From the NCBI GenBank assembly GCA_015350385.1, contig WNKI01000002.1, positions 932,491 through 996,490 on the forward strand: a stretch of 64,000 bases of DNA, given 5' to 3'. The translations under genes were made by a program, and so were the position numbers. The stretch comes from Aculops lycopersici. Its lineage: Eukaryota > Arthropoda > Arachnida > Trombidiformes > Eriophyidae. This document shows, piece by piece, positions 1 to 9,503 of this stretch (the stretch's first letter is position 1; the number at the start of each line of letters is the position of its first letter). The notes beneath the pieces are model-generated. The model made no database searches and was not told where the DNA came from. It saw only the letters and a program-made list of their open reading frames with translations.

Positions 1-1175
1 AGATTGCACATTTTCTTGTTTGTTATGTTCGCCTCTTTGGATTAGATCGCCATGTAACTGGAGGTTGTCCTTGCGGCTAGCTGAATGAATGAGAGCTGGA
101 TGAGACCAACACAGACCGAAGCATCTATGCATTGCAAGTGTCTCCAAGTCCAGAAACAGCAAACGAATAGCTTATGCAAATGTCGTCTACCACTCGGTGT
201 CTGTGGTTGGCTGTTTGAATGTCGCATGTGGTTGCTGTTGCTGTTATTGTGGCATGAGCAGAAGTAGAAGCATAGGAAACGAGTGAAATTTAAGAGCCCA
301 TTATAAGCTCGCAGTGTTGCTATTGTTGTTTTAGGTGAACGTCTTTTTTTTCTGGTGTATTACCTCTGGTCAGCTGTAACTACGACAACCAAACCAGACT
401 TAGTCTTGCACTCGGACTTGGACCTACCACCAACGACAATGGACTAGAGACTGGATACTAAAGAGCGATAAGCACACCTGCCGCTGGCCACTCGACTCGG
501 CGCCAGGTAAGTAACAGTGGCGAGCTAGTAGTTGTGGCAGTGGAGGTACAACGAGATGGTAACAGGAAGTCTCAATTGTCGCATTGTGCGCAAAGGCAAT
601 CGATTGGCCATCTAACTGGAGCTCAAGTGGCGCAGGTTAGTAGTGGTAGTAGGTAACTCGAGACGTCCACCAATGAGACTGACCATCGACTCCTTTGGAC
701 GACGACGCCGACGATCATAAGCAACGATCGATTTGGCGCCTAAAAGAGCGTCAAGAGGCTGCCCCTGCTGCTGCTGCCACTTATAGCACAAGCGACTTTC
801 GCTTCTCTTTCGCGCTCTCCGCCCTCCTCTTACTACGCAACCGAACGGCCGGGTACTCAATCGTTTGGCCCCACCAAACAATCGGGTGCAATATATTAGG
901 CGGGAGGGTTTTGCTTGCTGGCACCTATCCGGTCTGCAAATTGTCAGCCGAAACAAACGGATCCACTGCCGCTACTTCTCCTCTGTGCCAAATAAGAGAA
1001 GAAGAAGCGACCAGTCGATTTGGTCGCTGGCTGTTGGTTTCGTGTGCTTTTTGGTCGGTCGGCTGGCCAAATTGAGGCTCAATTTTTCACTCCCGACTTC
1101 CGGACGACAAAAAGCGAGAGACGTTTGGGGTGAAAGAGTAACAAAATTCTGGGGTGTTTATCTTCTGTGGCTGTT

Positions 1176-1196
1176 GGCGGCGGCGGCGGCGGCGGC
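1176..1196. repeat. GGC trinucleotide run
   Basis: About seven perfect GGC units in non-coding DNA. It would encode poly-Ala or poly-Gly if translated, but no supported gene covers it. Confidence 0.9.
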
Positions 1197-1420
1197 TTAC
1201 TTGCAACCATTCAATAAAAGTTGGCGAGTAGGTAAGTTTGGCCAAAGGGGAAAAAGTTGCTAGTTACTCTTGCCGCTACTTCTGCTTGTCAGTTAGTTTA
1301 GCAACACGATGAATCCCACGGGAAGCGCATTCAATTTTAGGCAGACAAGAGCATCGCCATGGTTGCTACTGGCGCAGTAAGTGCGACTGAGCTGATTACC
1401 CGAACAGAACCAGACTGATT

Positions 1421-1480
1421 TGAACTGAACTGAACTGAACTGAACTGAACTGAACTGAACTGAACTGAACTGAACTGAAC
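1421..1480. repeat. (TGAAC)12 pentanucleotide microsatellite
   Basis: Twelve perfect tandem copies of TGAAC, followed by one imperfect unit (CGAAC). On the minus strand it reads as a VQFSS repeat inside an open frame that lacks an ATG start, so it is treated as a simple repeat. Confidence 0.97.
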
Positions 1481-3393
1481 CGAACCAAAAGTTCCAGTGT
1501 TAGAATGGGATCCGGCTAAAGCCAAGAAGAAGCTGGCCGCTGCTCGATTACGCAACAACTTGGTATATAGACGGCGCACATAATACGTGAAGTTTCGTGC
1601 CACTTCCGGTTGCGTAACTCCGAGCAGACGTGCGGGAAACTTGCCGCTTGAGACAGAGAGAAATGCCAAGAGGCCAACGGAACTAAGCAAAACCAAACTA
1701 ACTGAGCTGAACTTTAGCGAGTTTTAGTTGTAACAGCAAAAACTGCTACTCTCCTCTTCCGTTCTACCGTTCCCGACAACCAAATAGAGAAGGCTAATGC
1801 CAGAGGCGCGCGTGCTTTAGATTCGCCCACCAATCAGGCGGCTTGAAATTTCGAGTCTCTCTCTCTCTCTTTCACTGACACTTACTCACTTGCTAACTTC
1901 TCGATGAGCGCGGTAATCTCATCACTGGAGTTTAGTCTTCAGATTTTCAAACTCCATCGCTATGTGCCCCAAAGTCCAACCCAAACTCCACAGTACGGGT
2001 GACGAGTGGCTGCTCCGTTTCCGGTGGCGACAAGCGCGCATTGCGTGATTCTCCTCGTAGCGCGATGATAATCATGTAACTCGAAGGAGATTAGATTTCC
2101 GCTTTGCCTCTCGGTCTCGATTTGTCGTGCTCGTGGTCGTCGATGTTGCCAATGAGTCACCGCAAATGCTAATGCTTCCAAAGCTACCATTCGGTTAAAC
2201 ACAACCATCAGCTCTGTCCAACTATTACCAGTATAACTATTAGTATTAGTATAGCACATCGAAAGAGAGGGACAGTGCAACATCATCACAAATAGGAGAG
2301 AGTCATTCGAATGGTTGAGGTGTAAATCTCCTCACTTTTCTCGTTGTGAGATCAATTCCAACGCTCAGCTTAAATTGTCTATTTGTCTTATCGTTTTCGC
2401 CAAAGACAGGAAAAGACAAATTCGATTTGCTCACTTGACGTTTAATTGCTTTTTTGGCCTCACGCTCAAACCGCAATCAACATTAAGTCTTGCTTGCCAA
2501 CACATGAACTCAATTTGAATCTAAACTCTCGCTCGGCGGCTGACTGGTTGGCTAGCGACTCGCTAGAATCAGATCAAATTGCGCATCTTGAATTTAGAGA
2601 TTTTGCCACACAAAGAACAATCCGTTGGTTGGAAGATCGAATCGCTCAGCGAGAAAATTCAAAACCCTCGATTAAGAGTGGCGTAGAGGAGAGAGAGAGA
2701 GAGAGGGCAACCAACCGGAAGTCATAGGGCGCCCACTTCCGCTCGAGAGGCTCGCACTCATTTGGCGTCTCAACGGTTTCGGTCGATTGTGTGCGCGGCT
2801 CTAGTCGTGCGACTGTTGCAACGTATAACCTAGACCAACGCCAACACAAGCGGCTGACGCACCGTGCGTCGTATGGCGAGCAGCAAGTCGAGCGCGCTGG
2901 TGGTCTAGGTAAATGAATAATGGATGAGACTTTGAATCGCTTCTGGTTTTGTTACTCGCATAACATAACCTAACCAAACTTAACCTAAACTACGCCCAAA
3001 AGAATCTCCTCCTCTCTTTGCCGAGCTCGTGTTTGGTCAATGGAGAAAAAAGTGGGAATTTCAAGCGGCAAATCGTTTAACTTTCAGTCAGGACATAAGT
3101 TTCCCGTTGCGTTCGCCAAAATACCAAGAGGAAAACTTGCTCCACTCGACTTGCCTCAATTTCTTCCCCCTTTTTCCTGCTCATTTGATTTGCAAGTTGC
3201 TAGAAACTCTCTCTTTCTTTCTTTTATCGTTGTAGTTGTGAGCTGGCAAATTTAATTCAAATCCACTGGCTGAGATATCAAATGTCCGCAAGACGGCGGC
3301 GGCGTCCATCAGTGTAAAAGTCGTCCCAAGTGTTATTGAGCGCGATCGATTGAGGTTTTGAAGTTTTGCTATAACAGAAATGATGATGCAAAG

Positions 3394-3399
3394 TTTATT
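3394..3399 (-). terminator. poly(A) signal AATAAA for the tyrosine decarboxylase gene
   Basis: TTTATT on the plus strand gives AATAAA on the minus strand, about 108 nt downstream of the Tdc stop codon at 3507. Position and orientation suit 3'-end formation of that transcript. Confidence 0.5.
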
Positions 3400-3506
3400 A
3401 TTATATTATATACTCTTTGAAATCCAAACTCGTCAACTCATCTGCGCACCTGAAGTGGCGCCCACCACCGCAGTCGCCTGGTTTTCGCCCGTCGCGGTGG
3501 CAGCCG

Positions 3507-6500
3507 CTAAAGTGTCGCTAGCGGCAGCTGAGCTTGTGGCTGCTGGTTGCTGCTTGCAACCATCGGTGGTGCCTCCACTTGCTTGTTAGTGGCCACCGCC
3601 CCGCCCCCTAGTGAGCAACAGGAGGCATGGGCGTTGATGTCGCCCGAGATGGAGGCCCGATACACGCGCGGGTCGCTGACAACGCGAACAAAAAACTCTC
3701 GCTTATAGCGCAAACTCATGCGATTCCTCCGTTCTGCCAAGGTAAACACCTCATCCTCTGCCTCGCCATCGTGCTCGCCTCTTGGGGTTCCGGCGAGTGT
3801 TTGGTTCCTCGCCGTTCTACTGGCTCGCGAGTGCCACCTACGAGCCACAGGTGAGCGCGAGTCCATGCTGTCCATTTGTTGCTGCTCCTTTGGGTCAGTT
3901 TTTCCATTAGCCAGCGTCCGATCACCAATCGCTTCCCCTCTTGTAGCTCCGTCTTTCCGATGACCAGTTGAGGTATTTGAAAGCTCGCCATCGTCTTCGT
4001 TGTCCTCCTCCTCCTCCTCATAATCTAAATCGAGATCGTAGTCGCGCCCTTCCAAAGTGGCGAGAGAGTCTAAAATCATTTCTCTCTCTAGCTCATCGTC
4101 GTCTAGCGGCGGGTTTCCCCCGTTTGCCGCCGTCACTTGTTGCTGGGGTTGCACCGACACCTGTTTGATGAGCGGCGAGCGAGCCGGTGCACACGGAGTT
4201 CCGGCTAACGGACTCAGCGGCTGTTGTTGTTGCTGCTGCTGCTGCTCGCTTCCTTGAGTTCCACTTCCGCTTGTGTTCTCCTTGGGGCTCCTCATTGAGA
4301 GTAAATATTGACGCGCCGCTTCGATTCCCTGCTGCGCGCTCGAGGCAGCGGACACTTGTTGAGAGGTTGTGGTGGTGGTCGAGGCGGTCGACTCGCTGGC
4401 TGGCGTTGGCGCCGCCTCCGCTTGCAATGTGGTGACAGCAGAGTCACCTGTGGAGTCCGACTGGTCGGGCAGCTTGTCCGCTGAGGCCGACTGCTGGGTG
4501 TGCAGAGAGATTGAGCTCACATCAATGGTGTTCTGCTGGCTAATTGCCCTAATCCTCTCTCTACCTGCACGTATTGACTCAAACAATTCGGTTGCAAACT
4601 CCGAGACACACTTGTAGGCGTAGAGGATGTCCTTTTCGACTGCATGCTGATCGCAAACGCAAAATCTAATGACGTAGCGGCCATTCAGGGAGGCCGGCAC
4701 CATATGCAATTTACCTGATGCATTGATCATTGATAATAGACGTTGATTTAATGCGTTTGATCCAATCAACCGGAAACAAACCAAACCTAAAACAACCTGA
4801 TTTGTGACGATAAATCTCGGATCTTGGCTAATATAAGACTCGAAGAGTTTGGCCAACCTAACGTGATTTCGTATATACTCCCTCAGGCCTTCAACTCCAT
4901 AGTTGCGAATAACAAACCATAATTTTAGTGCACGAAATCTGCGGGACAGTGGAATTCCCCAGTGGCGATAGTCGATTGCTTGATCGGAGTAACTGTGTTG
5001 CAAATACAGTGGGTCCACCACGAAGGCGCGCGTTAATTTGAAACGATCCTTGACCCACATAAGGGAGCAATCAAAGTTAATTAGCATCCACTTGTTTGGG
5101 TTCATATTAAACGAGCTTGCCATCTCAATGCCCTTCATCAAATACTTGAATTCGGGGCAAATGAGCGCGGAGCCAGCGTAGGCGGCGTCGACGTGCAACC
5201 AAATGTCCAGCTCCTTGCAAACCTGGCCGAGTTCCTGCAAATTGTCGAAGGAAACACAGGAAGTTGTGCCGAGAGTTGCGCAAACAATGAACGGCTCCAA
5301 GCCAGCGGCCATGTCCGCTTCTATCGCCTTGCGCAAAGTGTCGCCCCGAAGGGAGTGGTGCTCATCCGTGTCGAGCGCTCGCATTCTGATCAATCCAATC
5401 ATGGCCGCCTTTTCCACGCAACTATGCGCCTCCTTTGAACAGTAGCCAATGAGTTTGGATAGTATCATTCCATCCGGCACTTCCGGTTCGTATTTCTTTC
5501 TCAACCTCTCGATTGCCCAATGGCGAGCCGCAAGCAGGTTGACCAGCACACACTCACTGGCTGAACCTTGAATAACTCCGCCTCCCTTGCTACAATTCTC
5601 CTGACTTCCGCTCTGGGAACCGGATAAGCAGAGAAACTCGTCAGGTAAACCAATCATTTTGCCCATCCAATCGAGCATTATAATTTCCAATTCCGTGTAA
5701 GCGGGCGAGGCGGCCCAAGAGAAACCAACGCACCCCAGGGCATCGCTTAGCATGTCGGCCAGGATTGAGGGGTACGCGTTTCCGGCGGGAAAGTAGGCGT
5801 GGAAGTGGGGGTGCTGCCAGTGGGTTATGCCACACATTATGTGGTTCTCGAAATCTTGCATTATATTTGCAAAGGTGTCACCTTGCTCAGGTGCATCGGG
5901 TTGTATTCGCTCCTTTAGATAACCCGGTTCAATATTTAACGGCGTCACGCGACGGTCGCCAATTGTGTCGAGGTAATTGCTGATGTAATCAATTAACTTG
6001 TAACCATATTGGCGAAATCTTTGCGAATCCATGGGAACCTCACCCTCGGCCTTGGTGTTAAGCTCAGGTATTTTGAACAACTTGGCCACCAAATCGGCCG
6101 TTTGACCGTCCAACTTTCTCAACTTCTCCTCCTCCTCCTCGTCCTCGCAATCATCCGTTTGCATGCCACAATCGACGGCAGCGGTGACAGTGTACTTGCC
6201 ACCACCAGCCTTCATTCTTTGCCCCTGCAACTCACTGGGCATCTCAACAAACCTTACCGATGGTCTTCCGGTTCCGCCTGCCACCATGTTGGCTGACCTC
6301 CATGTTAGCTCGCGACACTTGGAATTGGCCAAGGAAGCTTCGCTGTCTCTTCTTGAACCAACCTGAGAGTCTGAGTTCAATTTGCCATTTGGATTCACCG
6401 CAACCACATAACCATTGGCCGTTGGTTTATTGGTATCCTCCGTGAGATTAACTGGACCTTCCGTCAACGGTGCCCACTTAACAGGTGTCACGGGCGCGCT

Positions 6501-7427
6501 CTTACTGTAGTAGTCGGCAGCGAGACTGGAGCTTGTGTCTTTTGTTAGTCCACAAGTGGAAACACTACAGTTTGCATGCAAAGAGTTGCGCGAACCCGAT
6601 TGCGAGGAGCCAAAATACTTCTGCGCCATGGCCAGCAAATTCAGCAGGCCCTTTTGCTTCTGTTGTTGGTGGCTCTGATCTGTGGCCGATCCCGTAAAAT
6701 TTGTCTGCCCGTTAATTGGCAAATCATCAACTGAGCACTTGCGCTTTTGGTTGCCGTTATTGCTGCTGCTATGGCCACCGTTGCTGTTGCTATTGTGGCA
6801 GTGGAAGGGATTCAGGTGGTTTGCCAGCAGAAGCAAGTTCTTCAGCCGGCCGCTAGAGTTGCGCTTGCCAGACTTGGATTGTGGCGAGGCGGTTGTTGTG
6901 GTTGTGGAGTCTCCGATCTCATTGACTTCAATGCTGGACAGCGACATTGTCGCCGGCGACGTTTGCGATGATTGTTCACTTGTTGTGATTATCTGCGGCG
7001 ACAATGAACTAGACACCAAGCCGTTCAATTGATTGATGCCTCCACTCGATAGCTTTGGCTCGTTGCTAACGCTCGCCTTGATGTTGGGCGAGCGATTGAG
7101 CTTGACATTACCACTATCAATATCTAGCCGCGCAATCACCGTTTCGCTACTCGAATTTGGACTCTTAATAGTTGAGGCTGGAGTAGAGTTTGAGTTGGAG
7201 GCCGACGAGTTGGAGATGCATCCATTTGAATTTGTATGCTGATTTACCGACGAAGTGGCCGATGACGACGAGGCACTTGGTGTGCCAGAGACGGTGGGTG
7301 TCGAGGAGTTGCCATTGATGTTGATAGTATTGCTGTTGATTGCAGTCATTGTGGTGGCCAAAGTTGGCTCTTGATCTGGCTGTTTTCGTTGCTCGGCTGC
7401 CATCATTAGAACAAAGGGAATCATCAT
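3507..7427 (-). CDS. Tdc: tyrosine decarboxylase (PLP-dependent, group II) with long disordered extensions
   Basis: A 1306-residue uninterrupted frame. Residues about 466-950 are a complete group II amino-acid decarboxylase. Visible motifs are HWQHPHFHAYFPAGN (536-550), SASECVLVNLLAAR (622-635), the PLP-contacting HVDAAYAG (745-752), NPNKW with the Schiff-base lysine at 779, and LSRRFRALKLWFV (827-839). The words AIDYRHWG (817-824) and GKLHMVPAS (905-913) match, as I recall them, insect tyrosine decarboxylases better than histidine or dopa decarboxylases. The enzyme converts tyrosine to tyramine, the first step to octopamine, in neurons or peripheral tissue. The core is of normal length, about 480 residues, but is flanked by about 460 N-terminal residues rich in S/N/T and about 355 C-terminal residues with Q, E/D and T tracts, so the protein is roughly twice the usual size. 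The start is the double Met at 7427, preceded by a probable 3' splice site at 7533. Histidine decarboxylase is the main alternative. Confidence 0.9.
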   Translation of the reverse strand: MMIPFVLMMAAEQRKQPDQEPTLATTMTAINSNTININGNSSTPTVSGTPSASSSSATSSVNQHTNSNGCISNSSASNSNSTPASTIKSPNSSSETVIARLDIDSGNVKLNRSPNIKASVSNEPKLSSGGINQLNGLVSSSLSPQIITTSEQSSQTSPATMSLSSIEVNEIGDSTTTTTASPQSKSGKRNSSGRLKNLLLLANHLNPFHCHNSNSNGGHSSSNNGNQKRKCSVDDLPINGQTNFTGSATDQSHQQQKQKGLLNLLAMAQKYFGSSQSGSRNSLHANCSVSTCGLTKDTSSSLAADYYSKSAPVTPVKWAPLTEGPVNLTEDTNKPTANGYVVAVNPNGKLNSDSQVGSRRDSEASLANSKCRELTWRSANMVAGGTGRPSVRFVEMPSELQGQRMKAGGGKYTVTAAVDCGMQTDDCEDEEEEEKLRKLDGQTADLVAKLFKIPELNTKAEGEVPMDSQRFRQYGYKLIDYISNYLDTIGDRRVTPLNIEPGYLKERIQPDAPEQGDTFANIMQDFENHIMCGITHWQHPHFHAYFPAGNAYPSILADMLSDALGCVGFSWAASPAYTELEIIMLDWMGKMIGLPDEFLCLSGSQSGSQENCSKGGGVIQGSASECVLVNLLAARHWAIERLRKKYEPEVPDGMILSKLIGYCSKEAHSCVEKAAMIGLIRMRALDTDEHHSLRGDTLRKAIEADMAAGLEPFIVCATLGTTSCVSFDNLQELGQVCKELDIWLHVDAAYAGSALICPEFKYLMKGIEMASSFNMNPNKWMLINFDCSLMWVKDRFKLTRAFVVDPLYLQHSYSDQAIDYRHWGIPLSRRFRALKLWFVIRNYGVEGLREYIRNHVRLAKLFESYISQDPRFIVTNQVVLGLVCFRLIGSNALNQRLLSMINASGKLHMVPASLNGRYVIRFCVCDQHAVEKDILYAYKCVSEFATELFESIRAGRERIRAISQQNTIDVSSISLHTQQSASADKLPDQSDSTGDSAVTTLQAEAAPTPASESTASTTTTTSQQVSAASSAQQGIEAARQYLLSMRSPKENTSGSGTQGSEQQQQQQQQPLSPLAGTPCAPARSPLIKQVSVQPQQQVTAANGGNPPLDDDELEREMILDSLATLEGRDYDLDLDYEEEEEDNEDDGELSNTSTGHRKDGATRGEAIGDRTLANGKTDPKEQQQMDSMDSRSPVARRWHSRASRTARNQTLAGTPRGEHDGEAEDEVFTLAERRNRMSLRYKREFFVRVVSDPRVYRASISGDINAHASCCSLGGGAVATNKQVEAPPMVASSNQQPQAQLPLATL

Positions 7428-7532
7428 GCTGGCTGCTAATGCTCATTCGACTCACTGATTGGATAACTTTAACATATGACTCTTGCTGGCAATCAATTAG
7501 CTGCGCTTCGATTGAGTTGACTTCTCTCTCAC
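7428..7532 (-). other. 5' UTR segment of Tdc with upstream splice signal
   Basis: On the minus strand a pyrimidine-rich run ending TTGGTTGCAG abuts GTGAGAG at 7532, so an exon probably starts here and leads into the ATG at 7427. The same letters (CAG then GTGAGA) also resemble a 5' splice site, so the direction of splicing is not certain. Confidence 0.4.
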
Positions 7533-9503
7533 CTGCAACCAAACAACACAAAACACGGCATATATACAAATGAACAAACAAATCGTCTCTCCAACGAACG
7601 CCTATCCAAATGTTAGTGACGAAAAAAAAAACTGGAGCACCTCGGCCTCACAAGCTTGATAGAGTTTTGTGGTTGTTGTGGTGGCGAGAAAGTCACCATC
7701 AGAAGCTAACGAGAGTCGCACCCATTTGGTTGCTCGCCAACCTAGACCTCGGCCTTCGATCCAAACAAACTACTGTCCGCCTCCACTGGGGCGCCAGTTC
7801 ATTATTATTGATTGCTCTGCGAAGCTTCAAGGCGAAAGGTTTGGGCTGAGTGAGGTTAGCTAGCCGCCAACCGGAAGTTCGGGTCTCATGCTCAGTTTTC
7901 TGTGGACAAAACCACAAAATTGCACCAAATTCCTCGGCGGATATTGTCGCGGCCGCCGTTTTTAGCGTGACAAGTGGTCCTGCTCTAGCTGTTGTCGTTG
8001 TTGTTGTTATTGCTCTTCTCCAGTTGCTCCACTTTATCCCAACCAACCGACCAACCTTAAATACATTGAACATAATTGATCGCTGATCTTTAATATACTC
8101 CATCTCGCGCGCTTTGTACCAGGCTGTCTATTGTTATCCTCGCGCATGTCAACTAGCCAAGTTTCGTCTCGTTTCTCTCCGAAGTTTTAGCGGTTCGTCG
8201 CTCTGGAACTTCGACTTCCATCTGAGTCTACCTGACCCACGCACACCCACACAAATACTCGGCGGTTGTGATGGCGGCTGTTCACCATTTAGTTTAATCA
8301 CCTTGATTTTTCCAAATGTTCCAAGCTCAAGGTTAACTAATTGAGAGAGCCATTTGCACGACCCCAACACCGGGACTCGCGCTCACAAGATCAGATCAAT
8401 AATGTCGAATACTATCGATAGACGGGTCTACCTGACTCAAATTGTTGGCTTGGCACAGTGAGTTTAAGTAAATGATTTGCGCGTCTAGACTAGCAACAAA
8501 CATAAAGTGAAATCATTCGCTTGCTCGCTCACATCAGTTCGATTGTGAGAAGTCAATTGCTGGCTCCGTGCGAATGAAATGTAAACATTAACTCGCCAAC
8601 AAACAGCAACTTTCGCTGCTTAAATGGAGAACGAGAGCCACTCAATCATAATCATCAGTGAGAGTAAAGGTAGAGTTGGCCTGCTACACCTTAACAACCA
8701 CCACCAATCAAGTGGTGAGTTTACCTGTAAGCCCTTTGGCTCCACAAAGGTAGCAAGCAGTCGGGCAGGTAGACAGACAGTCAATTGGGCTGCTGAGCAT
8801 AAGCAGGTAACCTCACTTCAGGTATCATTACTCGCATAATAGCCACCACCAAGTTATCAAGCGAGCAACTTTTTCCTTTTCCTCTTCTTCTTATTTCTTA
8901 TTTCTGAGCAAAGACCAATGAGATGAGTAACTGAAAGTCACTTTCACGCGCAGTCCAACCTAAGAGACAGCGCGAGTCAATTAACATCCATTAATCATTT
9001 GCCTCCTGCTAGCCTCTCGATTGGGCGCCGAGTTGTTGGTCTTCTCTGTTTGTTTTGCTTGCTTGTTGTTCAAATGGAATGATGAACTCAACTCTTGCTC
9101 AGTGCTGTAGACAACTCAAACAGATTCAACTTGAACTTGCGCGTTGCTCAGGATGCAAATAATGTAGTCGTGCCACCGATTAATGGGCGCCAACAGGTTG
9201 CTGTCTTCGCTACTTTGCCCATCATTGTGTATTCATTCAATCTCCATCTCTCGATACCTGGTCTAGTAAAAGGTTTGCGTGTAATCAATCACTGGCCACG
9301 ACGCGGTTGTTTGGTTTTTAGCATTAAAATTCTAATTTGCACCTGAACCTTTGGCCCTCTCGACTCTTCCCCTTCTCGTTGTCGTGGGTCTTGCGCGAGC
9401 TAAAGTAACCCATAAATCACACAATAGAAAATGGCAACAAACTACTAACAACCATCCTACCTCTTAATTATCTTACCTGAAAATAAACCATCACCACTTG
9501 TAG
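7533..9503. other. divergent intergenic/intronic region between Tdc and Eph
   Basis: No supported coding exon. It should hold the promoter and upstream exons of the leftward Tdc gene. The signal-peptide exon of the rightward Eph gene must lie here or further left, but I could not recognise it. CAAGTGG words occur at 7971 and 8709, and CAGGTA/TACCTG words recur around 8430-8830. Confidence 0.5.

Larger units (their letters stand above)
1..3393. other. non-coding region with microsatellites
   Basis: No frame here resembles a known protein. Reading frames are short and interrupted, and several begin only at TTG, GTG or CTG. The stretch holds a GGC run (1176-1196), a TGAAC pentanucleotide array (1421-1480), CT/GA runs near 1855 and 2690, and ETS-like ACTTCCGG words near 1096, 1602 and 2715. 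It lies downstream of the leftward tyrosine decarboxylase gene. Confidence 0.6.

Noticed and set aside
1337..1696. Minus-strand 119-residue frame with signal-like start and VQFSS repeats
   Set aside because: Its start is TTG, not ATG, and the repeats are just the translated TGAAC microsatellite.
5193..5445. Several plus-strand frames opposite the tyrosine decarboxylase gene
   Set aside because: Shadow frames of a strongly conserved minus-strand coding region.
3507..7427. Calling this gene histidine decarboxylase
   Set aside because: The segment around AIDYRHWG and the MNPNKW context fit tyrosine decarboxylases better than the VDFMHWQ and FNPSKW forms of histidine decarboxylase.
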